Shown piece after piece: positions 54,412-62,378 of a DNA stretch of 64,000 nt. The position numbers and the translations under genes were made by a program. Where the stretch lies: positions 1 through 64,000 of the forward strand of contig NZ_JOJE01000021.1 in the NCBI RefSeq assembly GCF_000720255.1, written 5' to 3'. Position 1 is the stretch's first letter, and each line of letters begins with the position of its first letter. The DNA is from Streptomyces griseus subsp. griseus. GTDB lineage: Bacteria; Actinomycetota; Actinomycetes; Streptomycetales; Streptomycetaceae. A model generated the notes under the pieces. It was not told the origin of the DNA. It made no database searches and was given only the letters and a program-made list of their open reading frames with translations.

Positions 54412-55241
54412 ACGGCTTGAACCGCAAACGCGTCCGGGGGCTGAGCGTTCACGTGATCCTCATGCTCGGCGTGGTCGTCTCGGTGTTCCCGTTCTACTGG
54501 ATCGTCGTCATGGCGACGAACACCTCGCAGGACATCTACAGCTACCCGCCGAAGCTGTGGTTCGGCGGAAACCTGCTGACCAACATCCAGCACCTGTTCG
54601 ACAAGATGGACTTCTTCGGGTCGCTGTTCAACACGGTGATCGTCTCGGTCTGCACGACCTTGCTGGTGCTGTTCTTCGACTCCCTGGCGGCCTTCGCCTT
54701 CGCCAAGTACGAGTTCCCCGGCAAGAAGATCCTGTTCGCCCTGCTGGTGTCGATGTACCTCCTGCCGACCCAGCTGGCGATCATTCCGCAGTACGAGATC
54801 ATGGTGCAGCTGGGCTGGCTGGGCACCCTCAAGGCGCTCATCGTGCCGGCCGCCGCGAACGCCTTCGGCATCTTCTGGATGCGCCAGTACACCAGCAGTG
54901 GTGTTCCCGACGAGTTGCTGGACGCGGCCCGGATCGAGGGCGCCGGGTTCTTCCGCCAGTACTGGCACGTGGTGCTGCCCTGTGTCCGCCCGGCCCTGGC
55001 GTTCCTCGGCATCTACACCTTCATCGCCGCCTGGAACGACTACGTCCTGCCGTTGGTGATGCTGGTCAACCCGGACCGGCTCACCCTCCAGGTGGCGCTG
55101 GCCCAGCTGTACGCGGGCCACTCGACCGACTACAGCATGGTGATGGCCGGGGTGCTCCTGGCGGTGATCCCGCTGGTGCTGGTGTTCACCTTCTTCGCCC
55201 GCGGCTTCATCGCCGACGCCACGAAGGGAGCCCTGCGCTAG
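54408..55241 (+). CDS. Sugar ABC importer permease (MalG/UgpE type)
   Basis: 277 residues from a GTG at 54408 overlapping the previous stop (GTGA). Six transmembrane segments; the EAA loop LDAARIEGAGFFRQYWHVVL (about 170-189) is intact. SVFPFYWIVVMATN near the start and AAWNDYVLPLVML near the end are typical of MalG-type permeases. It completes the three-gene importer transcript. The downstream gap of 140 bases leads to a phosphatase gene on the same strand. Confidence 0.94.
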   Translation: MNGLNRKRVRGLSVHVILMLGVVVSVFPFYWIVVMATNTSQDIYSYPPKLWFGGNLLTNIQHLFDKMDFFGSLFNTVIVSVCTTLLVLFFDSLAAFAFAKYEFPGKKILFALLVSMYLLPTQLAIIPQYEIMVQLGWLGTLKALIVPAAANAFGIFWMRQYTSSGVPDELLDAARIEGAGFFRQYWHVVLPCVRPALAFLGIYTFIAAWNDYVLPLVMLVNPDRLTLQVALAQLYAGHSTDYSMVMAGVLLAVIPLVLVFTFFARGFIADATKGALR

Positions 55242-55355
55242 GGCGCCGGCGGGGTGTCCGCGACGGCGCTGAGCGCGTCGGCGCGGTTGTCCGCGGCATC
55301 CCGACAGTGACTCGTCCCCTTGATGCCCGTATCCTCGTCAATGCCAGATTTTTTC

Positions 55356-55372
55356 CGATAAGCGGATTATCG
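55356..55372. promoter_or_regulatory. AT-rich palindrome before the SpoIIE fusion gene
   Basis: CGATAA (55356-55361) and TTATCG (55367-55372) are a perfect inverted repeat with a five-base spacer, ending nine bases before the ATG at 55382. In this GC-rich DNA it stands out. It could be an operator, or part of a -10 region with the TTTTTT run just before it. Confidence 0.4.
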
Positions 55373-55381
55373 CGGGTGTGC

Positions 55382-58300
55382 ATGAGGCGAAACGTGGTGC
55401 GGTCCGGTGGGGAACCGGAGCCCCCGGAACGTTCGGCAGACAGCACGGGGCCCACCCGATCCCGTGAGCGGTTCCTGCAGGGCGAGCCGGTCGAGGTCGG
55501 CGTGCGCGCGTCGATCCTGGACTCATGGCGGCGCAGCCGGGCTCTGGCGCTCTCGCCGGACCAGTCCGACCTTCCCTTCCGGGATGATTTCGACCCGGAC
55601 GGCCGGATCGTCCGCGCCGCCGTGCCGGTCCTCGACCGGCTGGAGGCCAGGTTCTCCGGCAGCGAGATGAACATCTCCGTCGCCGACGCGAACGGAACGG
55701 TCCTTCTGCGCCGCTTCGGAAAGGCGTCCATGGCCGACCGGCTCCCGGCGATCCAGACCGTCCCGGGGTTCGTGTTCGCCGAGCAGTTCGCCGGAACCAA
55801 CGGCATCGGCCTCGCCCTCGCCGAACGGCAGCTCATCCGGGTCTACGGCGCCGAGCACTTCGCCGAGCGCTCCCAGGGCAGCGCCTGCCGCGCGTTGCCC
55901 GTCCGGGACCCGCTCAGCGGGCGCATCGAGGGCGTCCTGTGCCTGGGCTATCCGCGCAGCGCCGAGGACCCGGCCCTGACCACGGTGATACGCAAGGCCG
56001 CCGAAGCCATCGAGCGGCGGCTGCTGGGCCAGACCTCCGAGCGCGAGCGCGCCCTGCTGCGGGCCTACCTGGACACCGCATCCGCCCCTCACCCCCAGGG
56101 CATCGGGGTGGACGCACTGGCCCTCGATCTGCACCCCCGTGACCATGCGATCGTCATGGAGAAGGCCGCCGAGCTGATGTCCCACGCCCAGCGGGCGGCC
56201 GTCGACGTGCGCCTGCCCGACGGCCGACGGATCACGCTGGTGAGCCGCCCCATCACCAGCGCCTCCGGAGTGGAGGGCGTGGCCATCGAGGCCGTCCTCC
56301 CCGGCATCGCACCGGGAGACTTCTTCGTCATTCCGCGCCAGACGGAGGAACTGGCGCACCAGACGGACGGCTCCGCACTCCAGGACGACGAGCCCGCGCG
56401 TCACCCCGACGACCTGCGGTACCGCCGCAGCGCCGACCCGCGGCGTCGAGCCGCCGAACCGCCGCGCCCCGCCGAGGGACCACTGCTCCGCGTCACGGGA
56501 CCGCTGCGCCACACCGACGGCCCGCGGCGCCCGGCCCACGAACCGCCGGGCCCGCCCGCCGAGCCCGCCGCCACCCCCGCCGCCCCGCTGTTCGGGGCCG
56601 TCCCGGTCGCCACCGTGCCCGGGCACCTCTCCACCGACGGCGTGCCGCCGTCCGGTCTGCCCGATCCCGCACCGGGCCAGGCCGTCACGGACGGCAGGAG
56701 CGGAAAGGGCGGCAAGCGGGGGAAGGGCGGTCGCGGCAACGGCAAACCACGCAGGACCGTCGCCACCGCCCCGCCCGACGCCACGACGGGCACCGCCCCG
56801 GACGCGCCGACCGGGGCGCGGGGGCTCGTGCTGGTGGGAGAGCCCCACGTGGGCGCGTACGCCCTGGACGCGCGCCGCCGCCTGGAGCTGCTGTCGGAGG
56901 CCGGCGCCCGCATCGGCACCACCCTGGACGTGCGCCGCACCGCCGAGGAACTCGCCGAGACCGCGGTCCCGCGACTGGCCGACTACGTCACCATCGACCT
57001 GTCCGAGGCCGTCCTGCGCGGCGACGAGCCCGTGCACCCGACCGACGACCTGCTCCGCACGGTGGTCCACGGCATCCGCGACGACCTTCCCTTCAGCCCC
57101 GTCGGCGCCCGGGTCGGCTTCGGCCCGTCGACACCTCAAGTGCGCAGCCTGGCCAGCGGGGAGGCGGTGCTGGAGCCGGATCTGAAGGCCGCCGCGGGCT
57201 GGCTCGCCCAGGACCCCGAGCACACCGACCGGCTGCTGGCCCACGTCCACTCGCTCATCGCGGTCCCCCTGGTCGCCCGTGGTGTCGTCCTGGGCGTCGT
57301 CGGCTTCTACCGCGCGCAGGACCCCACCCCCTTCGACGACGACGACCGGTCGCTGGCCCGGGAGCTCGCCGCGCGCGCCGCCCTGTCCGTCGACAACGCC
57401 CGCCGTTACACCCACGAACGCGCCATGGTGCTCGCCCTCCAGCGCAGCCTGCTCCCGCACGGCCTGCCCGAGCAGGACTCCGTCGAGGTGGCCCACCGCT
57501 ATCTGCCCGCCGAGTCCGACGTGGGCGGCGACTGGTACGACGTCATCCCCCTCTCGGGAACCCGCGTCGGCCTCTTCGTCGGTGACGTCGTCGGCCACGG
57601 CATGCTCTCCGCCGCCACCATGGGCCGGCTGCGCACCGCCGCGCGCAGCTTCGCCGAGCTCGACTTCCCGCCGGACGAGGTCCTCGCCCACCTCGACAAC
57701 GTCGTGGGACGCCTGGACCGGGAGGACCCCGCCGCTGGTCCCGGCATCGTCGGCGCGACCTGCCTGTACGCCGTCTACGACCCCACCTCGCAGCAGTGCA
57801 CCATGGCCCGCGCCGGGCACCCGCCGCCCGCTGTGGTCCGCCCCGACGGCACCGTGTTCTTCCCCGACCTGCCCGCCGGGCCGCCGCTCGGCCTCGGGGG
57901 ACTGCCCTTCGAGTCCCGCGACGTCGACCTCCCCGAGGGCAGCGAGCTGGTCCTCTACACGGACGGGCTGATCGAGGACCGGCACCGCGACGTCGACGTG
58001 GTCCTCGAACAACTGCGCGGAGCTCTGGCCCATCCGGGCCTCGCCCCCGAGGAGATCTGCGAGACGGTCCTGGACACCGTGGCACCCGCGCACCCCTGCG
58101 ACGACATCGCCCTGCTCGTCGCCCGCACCCACGCCCTGGACCCGCGCCGGATCGCCACCTGGGACCTGCCCGCCGACCCCGCCCTGGTCAGCGAGGTCCG
58201 GGCCGGAGCCAACCGTCAGCTCGCCGAGTGGGGACTGGACGAGGCCGCGTTCGCGGCGGAGCTGATGCTGAGCGAGCTGGTCACCAACGCCATCCGGCAC

Positions 58301-58519
58301 GGCGCCGGGCCCATCCGGGTACGGCTGCTGCACGACCGCACCTTGATCTGCGAGGTCTCCGACAGCAGCAACACCGCCCCGCACCTGCGCCGGGCGGCCA
58401 GCACCGACGAGGGCGGGCGCGGTCTGTTCCTCGTCGCGCAGCTGTCCCAGAGCTGGGGAACGCGCTACATCCCGGAGGGCAAGGTCATCTGGGCCGAGTG
58501 CGGACTGGACGGCGTATGA
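55382..58519 (+). CDS. GAF-SpoIIE phosphatase-HATPase fusion protein
   Basis: 1045 residues. Order: an AcoR-like sensory module (about 35-230, ILDSWRRSRALALSPDQ and AGTNGIGLALAERQLIRVYG), a Pro/Gly/Arg-rich linker (about 330-480), and a GAF domain (about 500-680). A SpoIIE/PP2C phosphatase follows (about 690-900; VGGDWYDVIPLSGTRVGLFV, LVLYTDGLIEDRHRDVDV, HPCDDIALLV). Last is an anti-sigma-type HATPase (about 930-1040, SELVTNAIRHG, DEGGRGLFLVAQLS). Phosphatase and kinase-like domains in one chain imply that it can both phosphorylate and dephosphorylate an anti-sigma-factor antagonist. No obvious ribosome binding site. Confidence 0.9.
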   Translation: MRRNVVRSGGEPEPPERSADSTGPTRSRERFLQGEPVEVGVRASILDSWRRSRALALSPDQSDLPFRDDFDPDGRIVRAAVPVLDRLEARFSGSEMNISVADANGTVLLRRFGKASMADRLPAIQTVPGFVFAEQFAGTNGIGLALAERQLIRVYGAEHFAERSQGSACRALPVRDPLSGRIEGVLCLGYPRSAEDPALTTVIRKAAEAIERRLLGQTSERERALLRAYLDTASAPHPQGIGVDALALDLHPRDHAIVMEKAAELMSHAQRAAVDVRLPDGRRITLVSRPITSASGVEGVAIEAVLPGIAPGDFFVIPRQTEELAHQTDGSALQDDEPARHPDDLRYRRSADPRRRAAEPPRPAEGPLLRVTGPLRHTDGPRRPAHEPPGPPAEPAATPAAPLFGAVPVATVPGHLSTDGVPPSGLPDPAPGQAVTDGRSGKGGKRGKGGRGNGKPRRTVATAPPDATTGTAPDAPTGARGLVLVGEPHVGAYALDARRRLELLSEAGARIGTTLDVRRTAEELAETAVPRLADYVTIDLSEAVLRGDEPVHPTDDLLRTVVHGIRDDLPFSPVGARVGFGPSTPQVRSLASGEAVLEPDLKAAAGWLAQDPEHTDRLLAHVHSLIAVPLVARGVVLGVVGFYRAQDPTPFDDDDRSLARELAARAALSVDNARRYTHERAMVLALQRSLLPHGLPEQDSVEVAHRYLPAESDVGGDWYDVIPLSGTRVGLFVGDVVGHGMLSAATMGRLRTAARSFAELDFPPDEVLAHLDNVVGRLDREDPAAGPGIVGATCLYAVYDPTSQQCTMARAGHPPPAVVRPDGTVFFPDLPAGPPLGLGGLPFESRDVDLPEGSELVLYTDGLIEDRHRDVDVVLEQLRGALAHPGLAPEEICETVLDTVAPAHPCDDIALLVARTHALDPRRIATWDLPADPALVSEVRAGANRQLAEWGLDEAAFAAELMLSELVTNAIRHGAGPIRVRLLHDRTLICEVSDSSNTAPHLRRAASTDEGGRGLFLVAQLSQSWGTRYIPEGKVIWAECGLDGV

Positions 58520-58572
58520 CGCACAGAAGGCAAAATGTCCGGAAACATGTGATGTGACCTCTACTATCCCTC

Positions 58573-60090
58573 GTGATGAACGTCGGGAAGATCGAACCTC
58601 TGGTCCGCGTCCGAGGGCTCCGCAAACGGTTCGGCGGAACCCTCGCGCTGGCCGACGTCGACCTCGACGTCCACGCCGGCAGCGTCCTCGCCCTCCTCGG
58701 CCCCAACGGCGCCGGAAAGTCCACGCTCATCAAGATCCTCGCAGGCGTCCACCACGCCGACGCCGGACAGGTCACCGTCGCCGGGCACCCGCTCGGCAGC
58801 CACGCCGCCACCAGTGGCATGTCCTTCATCCACCAGGACCTCGGTCTCGTGGAGTGGATGACGGTCGCCGAGAACATCGCCCTGAGCACCGGATACCGGC
58901 GCCGCGCCGGACTGATCTCCTGGCGGCAGACCCGCGAGCACTGCGCCGACGCCCTGCGCACCGTCGCCGGACACCTCGACCCCGACGCGCCGATCGCCCG
59001 GCTCACCCCGGCCGAACGGTCGCTGGTCGCCATCGCCCGGGCCCTCGCGGCCCGGGCCCGCCTCATCGTCCTCGACGAACCGACCGCCCGCCTCCCCGCC
59101 GCCGACTGTGCCCGCCTCTTCCACGTCCTGCACGCCCTGCGCGACCGGGGACACGGCATCCTCTACGTCAGCCACCGCCTCGACGAGGTCTACGAGGTCG
59201 CCGACTCCTTCGCCGTCCTGCGCGACGGCCGGCTCGTCAGCCACGGCTCACTGGCGGACCACGACCCCGCCCGCCTCGTGCGCGACATCGTGGGCGAGGA
59301 ACCCGCCGAGTACCACCCCACCACGGTCCCGGCCGAAGGGCCCGCCCTCCTCACCCTCGACCGCGTCCGGGTCCCCGGCACCGGACCGGTCAGCCTGGAA
59401 CTCGGGGCGGGGGAGGCCCTGGGGCTGGTCGGCCTCTCGGGCGCGGGGCAGACGGAGCTGGGCCGCGCCCTCGCCGGTGCCCGCCCCCTCCTCGACGGAG
59501 AGGTCCTCCTCGGCGGCCGGCGCCACCGCCCCCGTACCGTCGCCGACGCCGTCCGTCTCGGGGTCGCCCTGGTGCCCGGCGACCGGCAGCGGGAGGGCTG
59601 CCTGGCCGAGCTGACCGTGCGGGAGAACCTGCTGGCCAACCCCCGTACCGGTGGCCCGCCCGCGGCGCGCTGGACCGGTCCCCGCCGGGAACGCGCCGTG
59701 GCCGCCGGCCTGATCGAACGCCTCGCGGTGCGCCCCCGCGACAGCGAGGCCGCCATCGCCACCCTGTCCGGCGGGAACCAGCAGAAGGTCATGATCGGCC
59801 GATGGCTCCAGGGCGGCCCGCGCGTGCTGATCCTCGAAGAGCCGACGGCCAGTGTGGACATCGGCGCCAAGGCGGCTGTCCACCGACTGCTCGACGAGGC
59901 ACTGGCCGCGGGCCTGGCGGTCCTGCTCGTCTCCAGCGACTTCGATGAGGTCACCCGCGTGTGCCGACGGGCCCTGGTCTTCGTCCGCGGGTCCGTCACG
60001 GCCGAGCTGAGCGGCGCGGACCTCACCGTCGCCGGGCTCACCCGGGCGGCTTCGGCCATGCCCCCGGCCGGTGCCTCGGCGACCCCATGA
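58573..60090 (+). CDS. Sugar ABC importer ATP-binding protein, double NBD (RbsA/XylG type)
   Basis: 505 residues from GTG 58573 (ATG at 58576 is equally possible); no Shine-Dalgarno is seen, so it may be leaderless. NBD1: Walker A GPNGAGKST (about 44-52), Walker B LIVLDEPTARL, but the signature is LTPAERS rather than LSxGQ. NBD2: the altered P-loop LSGAGQTELG usual for this family, a good signature LSGGNQQK and Walker B LILEEPTASVD, with Glu for the usual Asp. It is followed by its permease (ATGA overlap) and binding protein, a complete ribose-type importer. Confidence 0.92.
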   Translation: MMNVGKIEPLVRVRGLRKRFGGTLALADVDLDVHAGSVLALLGPNGAGKSTLIKILAGVHHADAGQVTVAGHPLGSHAATSGMSFIHQDLGLVEWMTVAENIALSTGYRRRAGLISWRQTREHCADALRTVAGHLDPDAPIARLTPAERSLVAIARALAARARLIVLDEPTARLPAADCARLFHVLHALRDRGHGILYVSHRLDEVYEVADSFAVLRDGRLVSHGSLADHDPARLVRDIVGEEPAEYHPTTVPAEGPALLTLDRVRVPGTGPVSLELGAGEALGLVGLSGAGQTELGRALAGARPLLDGEVLLGGRRHRPRTVADAVRLGVALVPGDRQREGCLAELTVRENLLANPRTGGPPAARWTGPRRERAVAAGLIERLAVRPRDSEAAIATLSGGNQQKVMIGRWLQGGPRVLILEEPTASVDIGAKAAVHRLLDEALAAGLAVLLVSSDFDEVTRVCRRALVFVRGSVTAELSGADLTVAGLTRAASAMPPAGASATP

Positions 60091-61154
60091 GCGCCCCGCG
60101 ACCGCGACGACGGGGCGTGCCACGCCGGTTCGACAACTTCGGCGGGCACCTCGTCGGCGCCTACGGCCTCCTTGCCCTCACCGCCCTGCTCTGGCTGGTC
60201 TTCTCCCTGGCCCTGCCGCGCACCTTCCCCACGCTCGACACCGTCGACTCGATCCTGTCCAACCAGTCCATCCCCGCCGTCCTCGCGCTCGCCGCCATGG
60301 TTCCCATCGTGACCGGCTCCTTCGACCTCTCCATCGGCTACGCCCTCGGCCTGGCGCACGTGATGGTGATGCAGCTCGTCGTGAACGAGGGCTGGCCCTG
60401 GCCGCCGGCCTGCGTCACCGTGATCGTCGGAGGAGCGGTCGTGGGCGTCCTCAACGGGGTCATCGTCGAGTTCGGCCGCATCGACTCCTTCATCGCCACC
60501 CTCGGCACCGGCAGCATGCTGTACGCCGTGACCGGCTGGGTCACCGACGGCGGCAGGATCGTCCCCGGCCCCCAGGGTCTCCCGGCCGCCTTCACCGACC
60601 TCTACGACTCCTCGTTCCTCGGCCTGCCCGTCCCCGCCTTCTACGTGCTCGCCCTCGCGGCCGTCCTCTGGGTCGTCCTGGAGCGGCTGCCGCTCGGCCG
60701 GTACCTCTACGTGATCGGCTCCAACCCGCGCGCCGCCGACCTCGTCGGCATCCCGACCCGCAGGTACACCGTCTACGCCTTCACCGCGTCGGGGCTGATC
60801 GTCGGCTTCGCCGGTGTACTGCTGGCGGCCCAGCAGCAGATCGGCAACCCGAGCGTCGGCCTCGACTACCTGCTGCCCGCCTTCGTCGGCGCCCTGCTCG
60901 GCTCCACCGCGATCCGACCCGGCCGGCCCAACGCCCTGGGCACCCTGGTCGCCGTCGCCGTCCTCGCCGTCGGCCTCACCGGCATCGGCCAGATGGGCGC
61001 CGACTTCTGGACGGTCCCGCTGTTCTACGGCGGCACCCTGCTCGTCGCTGTCGGCCTGGCCGGTTACGCCGCCCGCCGCAGACTGCGCACCGGCGCCGTC
61101 GCGGCCCGTGACTCGCCGCCCGCCGCCCCACCTGGGGACGGCACCCCCGCCTGA
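60087..61154 (+). CDS. Sugar ABC importer permease (RbsC type)
   Basis: 355 residues from the ATG at 60087, overlapping the ATPase stop. Eight to ten hydrophobic segments with BPD_transp_2 signatures: MVPIVTGSFDLSIGYALGL (about 72-90), SFIATLGTGSMLYAV, GSNPRAADLVGIPTRRYTVY and FVGALLGSTAIRPGRPN. Family members usually read GGIDLSVG where this has GSFDLSIG. It moves a monosaccharide across the membrane. The C-terminal tail is hydrophilic and Pro-rich. Fifty bases precede the binding-protein gene. Confidence 0.92.
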   Translation: MSAPRPRRRGVPRRFDNFGGHLVGAYGLLALTALLWLVFSLALPRTFPTLDTVDSILSNQSIPAVLALAAMVPIVTGSFDLSIGYALGLAHVMVMQLVVNEGWPWPPACVTVIVGGAVVGVLNGVIVEFGRIDSFIATLGTGSMLYAVTGWVTDGGRIVPGPQGLPAAFTDLYDSSFLGLPVPAFYVLALAAVLWVVLERLPLGRYLYVIGSNPRAADLVGIPTRRYTVYAFTASGLIVGFAGVLLAAQQQIGNPSVGLDYLLPAFVGALLGSTAIRPGRPNALGTLVAVAVLAVGLTGIGQMGADFWTVPLFYGGTLLVAVGLAGYAARRRLRTGAVAARDSPPAAPPGDGTPA

Positions 61155-61204
61155 CCCGCCATCTCGATGCCCCGTAGCTGCCCACCCCTCCGCGAGGAGC
61201 TCCC

Positions 61205-62368
61205 GTGCACGGCAACCGCACAGCCACCCCCGGCGCCCGCACCGTCCGGCTCGTCTCCTGCGCCCTGCTGGGCACGGTGACCGTCCTCACCGGCTGCGAA
61301 CGCGGCTCGTCGAACGGCCCGGGGGAGTCGGCCACGGGCGCGAGCGGATGTCCCGCGGTCCACACGCGGGCCGAGGCCGCCGTGCGCCAGGCCGAGAAGA
61401 CCGACATTCCCTGGGACGGGCCGACCAGCGGCCCGACGGCGGTGTCCGGCAAGAACCTCGTCTTCGTCGCCCAGACCATGACCAACCCCGGAGTCGCCGG
61501 AGCCGCGAGCGGGGTGAAGGAGGCCGCCCGGGTCATCGGCTGGACGGTCCGTGTGATCGACGGAGGGGGCACCCCGGCCGGCATTCAGGCGGCGATGAGC
61601 CAGGCCCTGACCCTCAAGCCCTCGGGCATCGTCATCGGCGGCTTCGACCCCGACTCGACCTCACGCCAGGTCGAGCGGGCCAACGCGGCGGGCATCCCGC
61701 TCGTCGGCTGGCACGCGGTCGCCGCCCCCGGCCCCAGCCGCCGGCCCGCGCTCTTCTCCAACGTCACCACCAAGGTCCAGGACGTGGCCGCGATCAGCGC
61801 GCAGTGGGTGATCGCGCAGTCCAACGGCAGGGCGGGGGTCGTGCTCTTCACCGACGCCTCCATCCCCTTCGCCCGGAACAAGGCGGAGCTGATCAGGAAG
61901 CAACTGCGCACCTGCTCCGGCATGAAGCTCCTCTCCTACGAGAACATCCCCATCCCGGACGCGAGCAGCCGCACCCCTCGGGAGGTCTCCTCCCTGCTCT
62001 CCCGCTTCGGGGACAGCTGGACCCACTCCGTCGCGATCAACGACCTGTACTTCGCCGATGCCGCCCCGGCCTTCCGCGCGGCCGGCCGCAAGGGCTCCGG
62101 GCCGCCCTACAACGTCGGCGCCGGTGACGGCGACCCCTCCGCCTTCCAGCGCATCGAGAGCCGGCAGTACCAGGCGGCCACCGTGCCCGAGCCGCTGTCC
62201 CTCCAGGGCTGGCAGATCGTGGACGAGTTCAACCGCGCCTTCTCCGGCCGTCCCGCCAGCGGCTACGTGGCACCGGTGCACGTGACCACCGCCGACAACA
62301 GCGGCGACAGCACGACATGGAACCCGACGGGGTACCGGGAGATGTACCGGAGGATCTGGGGCAAGTAG
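61205..62368 (+). CDS. Sugar-binding lipoprotein of RbsABC-type importer
   Basis: 387 residues from a GTG at 61205 with a GAGGAG site. The signal peptide ends in a lipobox (TVTVLTGCERG). The domain is a Peripla_BP_4-type fold: NLVFVAQTMTNPGVAGAASG, IQAAMSQALTLKPSGIVIGG and FSNVTTKVQDVAAISAQWVI. It differs from classic RbsB by an insertion region before the core and by a WDGP-containing N-terminus. It binds an unidentified sugar and completes the importer. The stop lies ten bases from the convergent phosphatase gene. Confidence 0.9.
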   Translation: MHGNRTATPGARTVRLVSCALLGTVTVLTGCERGSSNGPGESATGASGCPAVHTRAEAAVRQAEKTDIPWDGPTSGPTAVSGKNLVFVAQTMTNPGVAGAASGVKEAARVIGWTVRVIDGGGTPAGIQAAMSQALTLKPSGIVIGGFDPDSTSRQVERANAAGIPLVGWHAVAAPGPSRRPALFSNVTTKVQDVAAISAQWVIAQSNGRAGVVLFTDASIPFARNKAELIRKQLRTCSGMKLLSYENIPIPDASSRTPREVSSLLSRFGDSWTHSVAINDLYFADAAPAFRAAGRKGSGPPYNVGAGDGDPSAFQRIESRQYQAATVPEPLSLQGWQIVDEFNRAFSGRPASGYVAPVHVTTADNSGDSTTWNPTGYREMYRRIWGK

Positions 62369-62378
62369 GCGGGCGGGT

